From the NCBI RefSeq assembly GCF_004137355.1, contig NZ_SDVB01000391.1, positions 93,800 to 157,799 on the forward strand: a DNA stretch of 64,000 nucleotides, given 5' to 3'. The DNA comes from Ciceribacter ferrooxidans. GTDB taxonomy: Bacteria; Pseudomonadota; Alphaproteobacteria; Rhizobiales; Rhizobiaceae. The position numbers and the translations under genes are program-made. Below, piece by piece: positions 18,444 to 26,182 of this stretch (its first letter is position 1; each line of letters starts with the position of its first letter). The notes beneath the pieces were generated by a model. It saw only the letters and a program-made list of their open reading frames with translations, was not told the DNA's origin and made no database searches.

Positions 18444-20780
18444 ATGCCCGATCTTCTGCTTGAACTCCGCTCCGAGGAAATTCCTGCCCGCATGCAGCGC
18501 AAGGCCGCGGGCGACCTGAAGAAGCTCGTGACCGATGCGCTGGTCGAGGCGGGGCTGACCTACGAGGGTGCGCGCGAATACTGGACGCCGCGCCGCCTTG
18601 CCCTCGACATCCGCGGGCTCGCCGCGCGCTCCGCCGATGTCCGCGAGGAGAAGAAGGGGCCGCGCGTCGACGCGCCGGAAAAGGCGATCGAGGGCTTTCT
18701 GCGCGGCGCCGGCCTTTCCGATGTCTCTCAGGCGCAGGTGGTGAGCGATCCGAAGAAGGGCGATTTCTATGTCGCTTTCATCGAGAAGCCCGGCCGTCCC
18801 GCGGAAGAGATCGTCGCCGCCGTCATGCCGGGCATCATTCGCGATTTCCCCTGGCCGAAGTCGATGCGGTCGGGTTCCGCGTCCATGCCGAAGGGCATGT
18901 CCTATGGCGGCATCGAGGGCAAGGGCAGCGAAAGCCTGCGCTGGGTCCGCCCGCTGCAGTCGATCGTCTGCACTTTCGGCACCGAGCATGACGAAGTCGC
19001 CGTCATTCCCTTCGAGATCGACGGCATCGTGGCCGGCAACACCACCTACGGCCACCGCTTCCACGCGCCGGAGGCCATCACTGTCCGGCGCTTCGGCGAT
19101 TACGTCGCGAGTCTCGAAAAGGCGAAGGTCGTGCTCGACGCCGAGCGACGCCGCCAGATCATCGCGCAGGACGCCGCGAACCTCGCCTTTGCCAACGGCC
19201 TCGACCTCGTCGAGGACGCCGACCTGCTGGAAGAGGTCTCCGGCCTCGTCGAATACCCGCACGTGCTGCTCGGCACGTTCGAGGAAGACTTCCTCTCGAT
19301 CCCGGCGGAAATCATCCGCCTGACGATCAAGACCAACCAGAAGTGCTTCGTCACCCGCCCGCACGGCGAGGCGGAAAGGCTCTCGAACCATTTCATCCTC
19401 GTCTCCAACATCGAGGCGAAGGACGGCGGCAAGGAGATCATGCACGGCAACGGCAAGGTGGTGCGCGCCCGCCTCTCCGACGCGCTGCATTTCTGGAAGC
19501 GCGACCAGGGCGACCTGCCGGACCTCGACACGCTGAAGGCCTCGGCCGCGAAATTCGATCTCGACCTTGCAAAGCCGCTCGACCAGCGCATGGCCAAGCT
19601 CGATGCGCTGAACGTCACCTTCCACGCCAAGCTCGGCACGCAGGGTGAGCGCGTCGCCCGCATCCGCGCGCTGGCGAAGGAACTGGCGCCGCTCGTCGGT
19701 GCCGACGCGGCGCTCGTCGACCGCGCTGTGGTGCTGGCCAAGGCGGATCTCCGCACCGAAGCCGTCGGCGAGTTCCCCGAGCTTCAGGGCCTGATGGGCC
19801 GCCGCTATGCGCTCCTGCAGGGCGAGGACGCCGCCGTCGCCGCCGCCATCGAGGACCACTGGAAGCCGAACGGTCCGTCGGACCGCCTGCCGGAAGACAA
19901 GGTCGGCCTGACGGTCGCGCTCGCCGACAAGCTCGATACACTCACCGGCTTCTGGGCGATCGACGAGAAACCGACCGGCTCGAAGGACCCCTATGCGTTG
20001 CGCCGTGCGGCGTTGGGTGTGGTGCGGATGATCTTGGAGCGCAATGTTCGGTTGGCTTTACTTAAGGAGCTGAATTCCGCGGGAGCGATAGTTGCTCATA
20101 GCCGGTGGGTCGCTCCCGTAAACGAGAAAGTTGACCTTGAGGTCGAGGCAGAGTTTTCGGGCCTGTCGTCAGAAAAACGAAACCGTCTCGCGCAACTTGG
20201 AGAATGGGACCTCATAGGGGATCCTGCTGGCTTCGACGTTGGATCGATAGCGACAGTGGTCATCGACCTCCTTTCCTTCTTCCACGACCGTCTGAAGGTC
20301 TACCTGCGCGACCAGGGTGCCCGCCACGACATCATCGATGCGGTGCTCACGCCAGAGGCCGACGACCTGCTGATGGTCGCCCGCCGCGCCGAGGCGCTGA
20401 CGGCCTTCATCACCTCGGAAGACGGTATCAACCTCTTGGCCGGCACCAAGCGCGCCACGCAGCTTCTCGCAGCGGAAGAGAAGAAGGGCACCGTCGTTGC
20501 CGACGCAGTCTCCGAGGCGCTGCTGACGCTCGACGCCGAGAAAGCGCTCTATGCCGCGATCAGGGTCGCGACCGCGGAAGCCGCCGAGGCCGTGGCGAAG
20601 GAAGACTTCCGCTCCGCCATGCAGGCGCTGTCGAAGCTCCGCGCGCCGGTCGACACCTTCTTCGACGACGTGCTGGTGAATGATGAGGATGCCGCGATCC
20701 GCGCCAATCGCCTGGCACTCTTGAAGGCGATTCGCGAAGCGACCGGCACGGTTGCGGATTTCTCGAAGATTTCGGGCTAG
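18444..20780 (+). CDS. glyS: Glycyl-tRNA synthetase beta subunit
   Basis: The 778-residue beta subunit of GlyRS, which binds tRNA-Gly. The N-terminus ([17 protein letters not shown]) and later [10 protein letters not shown]-like, [43 protein letters not shown] and [18 protein letters not shown] segments are typical. At 778 residues it is longer than the usual 690-710. The surplus falls at about residues 534-609 (20044-20270), where codon use and GC differ from the rest. The ATG at 18444 has AGGAAAG in front, contiguous with repeat D. A two-hairpin element follows the stop. Confidence 0.96.
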   Translation: MPDLLLELRSEEIPARMQRKAAGDLKKLVTDALVEAGLTYEGAREYWTPRRLALDIRGLAARSADVREEKKGPRVDAPEKAIEGFLRGAGLSDVSQAQVVSDPKKGDFYVAFIEKPGRPAEEIVAAVMPGIIRDFPWPKSMRSGSASMPKGMSYGGIEGKGSESLRWVRPLQSIVCTFGTEHDEVAVIPFEIDGIVAGNTTYGHRFHAPEAITVRRFGDYVASLEKAKVVLDAERRRQIIAQDAANLAFANGLDLVEDADLLEEVSGLVEYPHVLLGTFEEDFLSIPAEIIRLTIKTNQKCFVTRPHGEAERLSNHFILVSNIEAKDGGKEIMHGNGKVVRARLSDALHFWKRDQGDLPDLDTLKASAAKFDLDLAKPLDQRMAKLDALNVTFHAKLGTQGERVARIRALAKELAPLVGADAALVDRAVVLAKADLRTEAVGEFPELQGLMGRRYALLQGEDAAVAAAIEDHWKPNGPSDRLPEDKVGLTVALADKLDTLTGFWAIDEKPTGSKDPYALRRAALGVVRMILERNVRLALLKELNSAGAIVAHSRWVAPVNEKVDLEVEAEFSGLSSEKRNRLAQLGEWDLIGDPAGFDVGSIATVVIDLLSFFHDRLKVYLRDQGARHDIIDAVLTPEADDLLMVARRAEALTAFITSEDGINLLAGTKRATQLLAAEEKKGTVVADAVSEALLTLDAEKALYAAIRVATAEAAEAVAKEDFRSAMQALSKLRAPVDTFFDDVLVNDEDAAIRANRLALLKAIREATGTVADFSKISG

Positions 20781-20856
20781 CCTCTCCCCCTGCGGGAGAG
20801 GAAGAAAAATCGGCATCTTGGCTTTAGCCAAGTGCCAGATTTTTCAGGTGAGGGGG
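20781..20856. repeat. Large two-hairpin palindromic element after glyS
   Basis: A 76-bp element immediately after the glyS stop. The first hairpin is CCTCTCCC/GGGAGAGG. The second is a near-perfect stem of about 18 bp (AAAAATC, GGCA and CTTGGCT pair with AGCCAAG, TGCC and GATTTTT) around a TT loop. It ends AGGTGAGGGGG. It is a different family from copies A-D. The long stem followed by TTTTT makes it a plausible glyS terminator. Confidence 0.75.
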
Positions 20857-20912
20857 AAGGTCTGACGCAGGACGTTCGCTTTCTCGGCGGGCTGCCCACA
20901 AGGGGAAGAGGA

Positions 20913-21410
20913 ATGAGCGTGTCGAACATCCTCATCAGCGCCTGTCTTCTCGGCCGCCCGGTCCGCTACGACGGCAAGGGTAAGCCGCTCGTCCACCCGG
21001 CGATCGATCGCTGGAAGGCCGAGGGCCGGCTCGTCGCCTTCTGTCCGGAACAGGCGGGTGGACTTTCGACGCCGCGCCCGCCGGCCGAAATCGAGGGTGG
21101 CGCAACCGGCGAGGACGTGATCGAGGGGCGCGCAAGCGTCATCGAGAAGACCGGGCGCGACGTCTCGCAAGCCTTCGTCGAGGGCGGACGGAAGGCCGTC
21201 GATTTCGCCCGCGCCCATGGCTGCGCCTACGCGCTGCTGATCGACGGCAGCCCGTCTTGCGGGTCCGGCTTCATCTATGACGGGAGTTTTTCCGGCGGGC
21301 GCCATCCGGGCCTCGGCGTAACCGCGGCGCTGCTGCGCCGGGCCGGTATCGAGGTCTTCTCCGATCGCGAGATAGAGGCGCTCGCGGCGCGTCTCGCCGA
21401 AGGCACTTAG
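20913..21410 (+). CDS. DUF523 protein
   Basis: A 165-residue DUF523 protein with the family's cysteine motifs: ISACLLGRPVRYDGKGK near the start, FCPEQAGGLSTPRPPAEI, and GSPSCGSGFIYDGSFSG. The conserved cysteines suggest metal or cluster binding, but no activity is established. The ATG at 20913 has AAGAGGA directly in front. It converges with the Asp/Asn-rich gene on the other strand, with a terminator-like hairpin in between. Confidence 0.88.
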   Translation: MSVSNILISACLLGRPVRYDGKGKPLVHPAIDRWKAEGRLVAFCPEQAGGLSTPRPPAEIEGGATGEDVIEGRASVIEKTGRDVSQAFVEGGRKAVDFARAHGCAYALLIDGSPSCGSGFIYDGSFSGGRHPGLGVTAALLRRAGIEVFSDREIEALAARLAEGT

Positions 21411-21452
21411 TTGCCAGTCGGCGATCCTATCAAAGGCATGCCAGACATGCGA

Positions 21453-21474
21453 AGGGCGGCGTTGCCGCCGCCCT
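21453..21474. terminator. Terminator-like hairpin between convergent genes
   Basis: A perfect 9-bp stem (AGGGCGGCG/CGCCGCCCT, loop TTGC) between the stops of the DUF523 gene and the minus-strand Asp/Asn/Gly-rich gene. No long T-run follows on either side, so its strength is uncertain. Confidence 0.45.
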
Positions 21475-21496
21475 GATCCGTTTGCGGGTGGGACGA

Positions 21497-21829
21497 TCAA
21501 TCGTCGTTGTCGTTTCCGCCGTCGTGATCGTTGCCATTGTCATGGCCGGCACCGTGATCATTCTCGCCACGGCCGTTGTCGTCGCCACGACCGTTGTCAT
21601 CGTTACCGTTGTCGTCATTGCCGCCGGTGCCGTTGTCGTCACTGCCGTTGCGGTCGGTGTCGCCCATGCCGTTGTCGTCGCCCGAACGGTCGCCGCTGGC
21701 CGAGGAAGTCTCGTGGCCGAGGCACTGGGCGACGGTAGAGCACTTTTCGGTGGCCATGGCGGGGGCGGCAAGCAACGAGGAAGTGGAAGCGGCGAGAAGG
21801 GCGGCGAATACTGCGGTGTAGGTCTTCAT
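21497..21829 (-). CDS. Secreted Asp/Asn/Gly-rich low-complexity protein
   Basis: A 110-residue protein with a signal peptide (MKTYTAVFAALLAASTSS..., cleavage near AMA-TE, about residue 25). A short segment with two cysteines (EKCSTVAQC) follows, then a tail of about 70 residues built almost only of D, N, G, S, R and H in DDNG/GDDNGRG-like repeats. Acidic Asp/Asn/Gly repeats can bind calcium, but no canonical RTX nonapeptide is present, so this is only a possibility. I know no characterised homologue. The ATG at 21829 has AGGACA in front; an earlier in-frame start would precede the signal peptide. Confidence 0.7.
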   Translation of the reverse strand: MKTYTAVFAALLAASTSSLLAAPAMATEKCSTVAQCLGHETSSASGDRSGDDNGMGDTDRNGSDDNGTGGNDDNGNDDNGRGDDNGRGENDHGAGHDNGNDHDGGNDNDD

Positions 21830-21941
21830 TGGTCTGTCCTCCGTGTTGAAGATGGGATTATGAATACTCAACACTGGCTGACGGTTGGCTGACCGCTATC
21901 TGACGGGAAGCTGACAACGGCAAGAAAAACGCCCCGCAACG

Positions 21942-21970
21942 AAAAAAGCCGCCGGATCGCTCCGGCGGCC
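21942..21970 (-). terminator. Rho-independent terminator of the Cache chemoreceptor gene
   Basis: On the minus strand a GCC-GCCGGA/TCCGGC-GGC stem with loop GCGA is followed by TTTTTT. It lies 25 bp downstream of the chemoreceptor stop. Confidence 0.8.
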
Positions 21971-21994
21971 TTCCTGCATGATGACGATAAGTCG

Positions 21995-23827
21995 TCAGCT
22001 CGCCATACGCATCTGCTGCGCGACGCGCTGCAGGCCGTAGCCCTGGCTGCCGGAAACCTTGAAGCTGCGGATGAGGGTCAGCAGTTCCTCGGTATCGTTG
22101 GCGAGCGCCTCGGCCGATGCGGTGGTTTCCTCGGCCATCGCGGCGTTGTGCTGCGTCGCCGCGTCGAGCTGGTTCATCGCCGAGGAGATCGAGCGCAGCG
22201 TGGTGTCCTGCTCGACCGCCGAATGGGCGATCTTCGAGACGATGTCGCTTGCCGTCTTGATCTGGTCGGAGATCCGCTTCAGCGCCTCGCCGGCCTGGCC
22301 GACGAGCTGCACGCCGTTCTGCACCTGCCCGGTCGAATGCGAGATCTGGTCCTTGATCTCCTTAGCGGCGGCAGCCGAACGCTGGGCGAGCTCGCGCACT
22401 TCCTGGGCGACGACGGCAAAACCCTTGCCGCTTTCGCCGGCCCGTGCCGCCTCGACACCTGCGTTGAGCGCCAGCAGGTTGGTCTGGAAGGCGATCTCGT
22501 CGATGACGCCGATGATCTTGCCGATCTCCATCGAAGACTTCTCGATGCCGCTCATCGCGCTGATCGCCTCGGCGACGACGGCATCCGAGCGGGATGCTTC
22601 GCTGGAGACCGTATTCACGCGCTTGGCGGCCTCCTGTGCGCCCTCCGCCGTCTGGCGGACGGCGACGGTGAGTTCGTCGAGTGCCGCCGAGGTTTCCTCG
22701 AGGTTGGCGGCCTGCCGCTCGGTGCGCTGGGAGAGTTCGTTGGAGGCACGGCGGATTTCCTCCTTCGAGCCGCCGATGTCGACGCCCTTGGCACTGACCT
22801 TGGACATCGCCGCTTCGAGATGCGAGAGCGCATCGTTGAAGTTGTCGCGAAGCGTCGCGTATTTCGGGCCCAGATCGCCGCAACGGACGGTCAGGTCGCC
22901 GCCGGCAAGCTCTTCCAGGGCAACGCCGATGGTCGCGACCACATGCGCCTGCTGCTCGCTCTCCTGCCGCTGCATGGCGGCATTCTGCTGCCGCTCGCTG
23001 TCGAGCTCGCGGTCCTGTGCCTTCTGGCGTTCCGCCATGGCATGGCGCTCGCGCACCTTGTCCTGCAGCGAAAGCGTGGCCTTGGCCATCATGCCGACCT
23101 CGTTGCGCATGTCGGTATGCGGGATCGTAACCGTGACGTTCTCGTCGGCGACGGCTTCCAGCGCGTCGTGGATGGCCGTGAGCGGCCGGGTAATGCCGCG
23201 GATCACGAAGAACGCTGCGGCAGAGCCGAGACCGAAGACGACCATACCGATGAACAGAGCGTCCATCACGCCCTTCATGACCGTTGCATCGAGATCGTCC
23301 AGATAGGCGCCGGTGCCGATCATCAGGCCCCAGGGTTCGAATGTGGTCGAATAGGCGGCCTTGGGGGAGAGCTGGTTTTCGGCCATGCCGGGCTTCGGCC
23401 ATTCATAGGTGGTCCAGCCGCCGCCCTGGCGGGCCTTCTGCACCATTTCGACGAGGAACTTGTTGCCCGATTTGTCGGTGACATGGGCGAAATTCTTGCC
23501 GATGCCCTTTCCGTCGAGATAGATCACGCGGTTGACGTCGTAGTCGTAACCGAAGATGTAGCCGTCGGGCTCGTAGCGGATTTTCGCGAGGACGTCGTAA
23601 GCCTGTGTCTTGGCTTCCGCGGTCGTCAGCTCGCCCTTCACCTCGAGGTCGTGATAGCGCTTGAGAACCGAGACCGCTGCCTCGGTCTGTGTCCGCAGCA
23701 TCTCGTAACGCTCGCTGTAGATTGCGTCACTCGATGCGCGGATCTGGAAAAAGGTGGCGATCGCGAAGGCGAGCATCAGCCCGCCGATCAGCATCATAAG
23801 CTGGCTGGAAATCTTAAGGTTCTTCAT
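21995..23827 (-). CDS. Methyl-accepting chemotaxis protein with a single-Cache sensor
   Basis: A 610-residue chemoreceptor. TM1 (about 12-30) and TM2 (about 190-212) flank a periplasmic sCache_2-type sensor with YEPDGYIFGYDYDVNRVIYLDGKGIGKNF-like features. A HAMP region follows (ITRPLTAIHDALEAVADENV), then a cytoplasmic signalling tip containing [21 protein letters not shown]. The ligand is unknown; sCache_2 sensors often bind small carboxylates. The C-terminus (QQMRMAS) lacks the Trp/Phe CheR-tether seen in two other receptors here. It is monocistronic with its own terminator. Confidence 0.92.
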   Translation of the reverse strand: MKNLKISSQLMMLIGGLMLAFAIATFFQIRASSDAIYSERYEMLRTQTEAAVSVLKRYHDLEVKGELTTAEAKTQAYDVLAKIRYEPDGYIFGYDYDVNRVIYLDGKGIGKNFAHVTDKSGNKFLVEMVQKARQGGGWTTYEWPKPGMAENQLSPKAAYSTTFEPWGLMIGTGAYLDDLDATVMKGVMDALFIGMVVFGLGSAAAFFVIRGITRPLTAIHDALEAVADENVTVTIPHTDMRNEVGMMAKATLSLQDKVRERHAMAERQKAQDRELDSERQQNAAMQRQESEQQAHVVATIGVALEELAGGDLTVRCGDLGPKYATLRDNFNDALSHLEAAMSKVSAKGVDIGGSKEEIRRASNELSQRTERQAANLEETSAALDELTVAVRQTAEGAQEAAKRVNTVSSEASRSDAVVAEAISAMSGIEKSSMEIGKIIGVIDEIAFQTNLLALNAGVEAARAGESGKGFAVVAQEVRELAQRSAAAAKEIKDQISHSTGQVQNGVQLVGQAGEALKRISDQIKTASDIVSKIAHSAVEQDTTLRSISSAMNQLDAATQHNAAMAEETTASAEALANDTEELLTLIRSFKVSGSQGYGLQRVAQQMRMAS

Positions 23828-24148
23828 CGTGCCTCTCAGACAGGGGGCCGGTTCCGCTGCCTGGATGGGGATCGCAGCTTCGACCGACGGTCAGTCGGCG
23901 CTTCCTGCGCCCGTCATGTGCTGCATCGCACCTCGTATCGGTTCATAGCGATCCAACTATAAACTTTCCCCTAATTTACGAGGGGGCTTATACCTAAGGA
24001 TAGTCAATGCCTTGTGCCGAGCCGCTGAAGGGCCGCAAAGCAATGCGCCCGGACGGGGTGTCCGGGCGCATTTGTCCGCAGTCGCTGCGGCGGCCACCCC
24101 TCGAACCTGGATCGTGCGGTCATGGGGCGGGGGATTTCGTGGCGGGCG
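23828..24148. other. 321-bp intergenic region: chemoreceptor promoter side and HPE1-like gene terminator
   Basis: The left part (23930-24000) is AT-rich and probably carries the minus-strand chemoreceptor promoter, though I cannot fix -35/-10 boxes. The right part holds the strong hairpin described at 24043-24071. No coding potential is convincing. Confidence 0.5.
24043..24071 (-). terminator. Strong hairpin downstream of the HPE1-like gene
   Basis: A perfect 12-bp stem (ATGCGCCCGGAC/GTCCGGGCGCAT) with a 5-nt loop, about 78 bp beyond the stop of the minus-strand HPE1-like gene. On that strand it is followed by TGCTTTG, a weak T-tract. Confidence 0.6.
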
Positions 24149-24616
24149 TCAGGGCAGCCTGAGTTCAAAACCTGACGTGTCGAGCGTGGCCGCCGTGGTC
24201 GCGGTTGCCGCGCCGGCCTCGCCGCCCACGGCTGCCGTTGTTGCCGCGGCATCGATGCCGACCTCGCCGTTGCCGTCCTGGCCCGGAATGGCGGCGGTGA
24301 CGATCGAGCCGTTGGTCGCCCAGCCCTCGGCCTTGTTGATGAAGACGACCGGCGAGCCGCCCATCCAGGCTTCGGTGCGGATGAGCTTGCGTTCGCCGTC
24401 CATGTTCCTGATTTCCGCCTTCTGTTCTCCGGCGGGAAGCGTCGGCACAACATAGGCGCTCTTCTTGACGGCGACCGGCGGCGGGCAATCCGGACAGCGC
24501 ATGACCTCGACGCTGTGGCTCTCCGCGCGCGGAACGGCGTGGATCACCTCGACGGACGATGCCACGGCCGGGCCGGTGGCCAGGATGACGGCTGCGGTCA
24601 GGATCAGACGACGCAT
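24149..24616 (-). CDS. Secreted HPE1-like protein
   Basis: A 155-residue secreted protein with a signal peptide (MRRLILTAAVILATGPAVASS). The mature part has a cysteine pair (RCPDCPPP), the block PAGEQKAEIRNMDGERKLIRTEAWMGGSPV, and an Ala/Thr-rich C-terminal half. This block matches what I recall of rhizobial proteins annotated as 'plant virulence effector HPE1-like domain'; that label comes from a Liberibacter protein and does not prove an effector role. Its likely Shine-Dalgarno (GGGGAG, 10 nt before ATG) lies in the 3' arm of a hairpin at 24627-24649. It is 122 bp downstream of purD on the same strand. Confidence 0.75.
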   Translation of the reverse strand: MRRLILTAAVILATGPAVASSVEVIHAVPRAESHSVEVMRCPDCPPPVAVKKSAYVVPTLPAGEQKAEIRNMDGERKLIRTEAWMGGSPVVFINKAEGWATNGSIVTAAIPGQDGNGEVGIDAAATTAAVGGEAGAATATTAATLDTSGFELRLP

Positions 24617-24626
24617 GGTATAAGCA

Positions 24627-24649
24627 CTCCCCGAGCTGTTATCGGGGAG
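24627..24649 (-). promoter_or_regulatory. Hairpin sequestering the Shine-Dalgarno of the HPE1-like gene
   Basis: In the minus-strand transcript CTCCCCGA pairs perfectly with TCGGGGAG (loop TAACAGC), and the second arm contains the only good Shine-Dalgarno of the gene at 24616. It may be a translational switch, an RNA-thermometer-like element, or simply the purD terminator, although no T-run follows. Confidence 0.5.
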
Positions 24650-24738
24650 GCTAGACCGGCTTTGTTGATATCCGGTCAGGAGGAATGGTAAATATTGACC
24701 GAATAGCGCCTTTTTCGTCGCGAAATCGGTGCCGTTGG

Positions 24739-26010
24739 TCAGTTTTCGTCGCGCGCGATCGCCCGCCAGCCGATGTCGCGGCGGCAGAAACCGTTTTCCC
24801 ACGCCACCTGGTCGACCAGCGCATAGGCCCGCGCCTGGGCCTCGGCGACCGTCTTGCCGGTCGCCGTCGCGTTCAGCACACGCCCGCCGGTCGCAACCAG
24901 CTTTCCGTCCTTCAGCGCCGTACCGGCATGGAAGACCTTGGCGCTCGCCGTTTCCGCGGGCATGGCCTCGATCGGCGTGTTCTTGTCGTAGGCACCGGGA
25001 TAGCCCTTCGAAGCGAGCACGACGGTGAGCGCCGGATCGTCGATCCACTCGGCCGAAACCTTGTCGAGCGTGCCGGTCGCAGTGGCGTAAAGCAGCGGCA
25101 GCAGGTCGCTCTTCAGCCGCATCATCAGCACCTGGCATTCCGGATCGCCGAAGCGGACATTGTATTCGATGAGTTCGGGCCCCTTGGCCGTGATCATCAA
25201 GCCGGCGAAGAACACGCCGCTGAAGGGCGAGCCCATCTCCGCCATGCCGCGCATGGTCGGCTCGATGATCTCCTTCATCGTGCGCTCGACCATTTCTGGC
25301 GTCATCACCGGGGCCGGCGAATAGGCGCCCATGCCGCCGGTGTTCGGGCCGGTGTCGCCGTCGCCGACACGTTTGTGGTCCTGGGCAGTGGCGAGCGGAA
25401 GCGCGTGCTTGCCGTCGCAGAGGCAGAAGAAGCTCGCTTCCTCGCCGTCGAGAAAGGCCTCGACCACCACTTCCGCACCGGCCGCACCGAAGGCGCCTTC
25501 GAAACAGTCGTCGATCGCCGCCAGCGCCTCGTCGAGCGTCATCGCAACCGTCACGCCCTTGCCGGCGGCGAGCCCGTCGGCCTTGATGACGATCGGCGCG
25601 CCCTGGGCACGGACATAGGCCTTCGCCTTCGGCGCGTTGTTGAAACGCTGGTAGGCGCCCGTCGGAATGTCGAAGCGGGCACAGAGATCCTTGGTGAAGC
25701 CCTTCGAACCTTCGAGCTGGGCGGCGGCGGCCGACGGCCCGAAGACGGCGATGCCGGCGGCGCGCAGCACGTCGGCAAGTCCCGCTACCAGCGGCGCTTC
25801 CGGTCCGACGACGACGAAGTCGATCGCCTTTTCCTCGCAGAAGGCGGTGACGGCGGCGTGATCGTCTACGTTGAGGGCGACGAGCACCGCATGCTCGGCG
25901 ATGCCGGGATTGCCCGGTGCGGCGTAGAAGGCCTCCATCAGCGGCGACTGCGCCAGCTTCCACGCCAGCGCATGTTCGCGCCCGCCCGACCCGATCAACA
26001 GAACCTTCAT
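24739..26010 (-). CDS. purD: Phosphoribosylamine-glycine ligase (GAR synthetase)
   Basis: PurD joins glycine to phosphoribosylamine with ATP in purine synthesis. The 423-residue protein has the N-terminal [17 protein letters not shown] loop, the ATP-grasp region ([17 protein letters not shown]) and [35 protein letters not shown], with its Mg-binding residues, follows. Length is normal. It diverges from tex across about 170 bp and is followed by the HPE1-like gene on the same strand. Confidence 0.96.
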   Translation of the reverse strand: MKVLLIGSGGREHALAWKLAQSPLMEAFYAAPGNPGIAEHAVLVALNVDDHAAVTAFCEEKAIDFVVVGPEAPLVAGLADVLRAAGIAVFGPSAAAAQLEGSKGFTKDLCARFDIPTGAYQRFNNAPKAKAYVRAQGAPIVIKADGLAAGKGVTVAMTLDEALAAIDDCFEGAFGAAGAEVVVEAFLDGEEASFFCLCDGKHALPLATAQDHKRVGDGDTGPNTGGMGAYSPAPVMTPEMVERTMKEIIEPTMRGMAEMGSPFSGVFFAGLMITAKGPELIEYNVRFGDPECQVLMMRLKSDLLPLLYATATGTLDKVSAEWIDDPALTVVLASKGYPGAYDKNTPIEAMPAETASAKVFHAGTALKDGKLVATGGRVLNATATGKTVAEAQARAYALVDQVAWENGFCRRDIGWRAIARDEN

Positions 26011-26182
26011 CGCTCGTCTCCGAAATCCTTTGATAGCCGGGCGTTAAGGGCAGGGGGGCGAAAGGTCAAGGTGGCATATGCGCTTTCGCGCCATGCTTTC
26101 CTGTGGAGGCGGGGAGGGCGCCGTTGCCTTGGCACAATCCGTCGCTATGGTCTGCCGACTTCTTAAGAGGACAGGAATGTTC

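Noticed and set aside
21482-21892. Plus-strand open frame rich in Val/Ala opposite the Asp/Asn-rich gene
   Set aside because: It looks like a hydrophobic protein only because GTC/GTT repeats code for Val on this strand. The minus strand has the signal peptide, ribosome-binding site and start.
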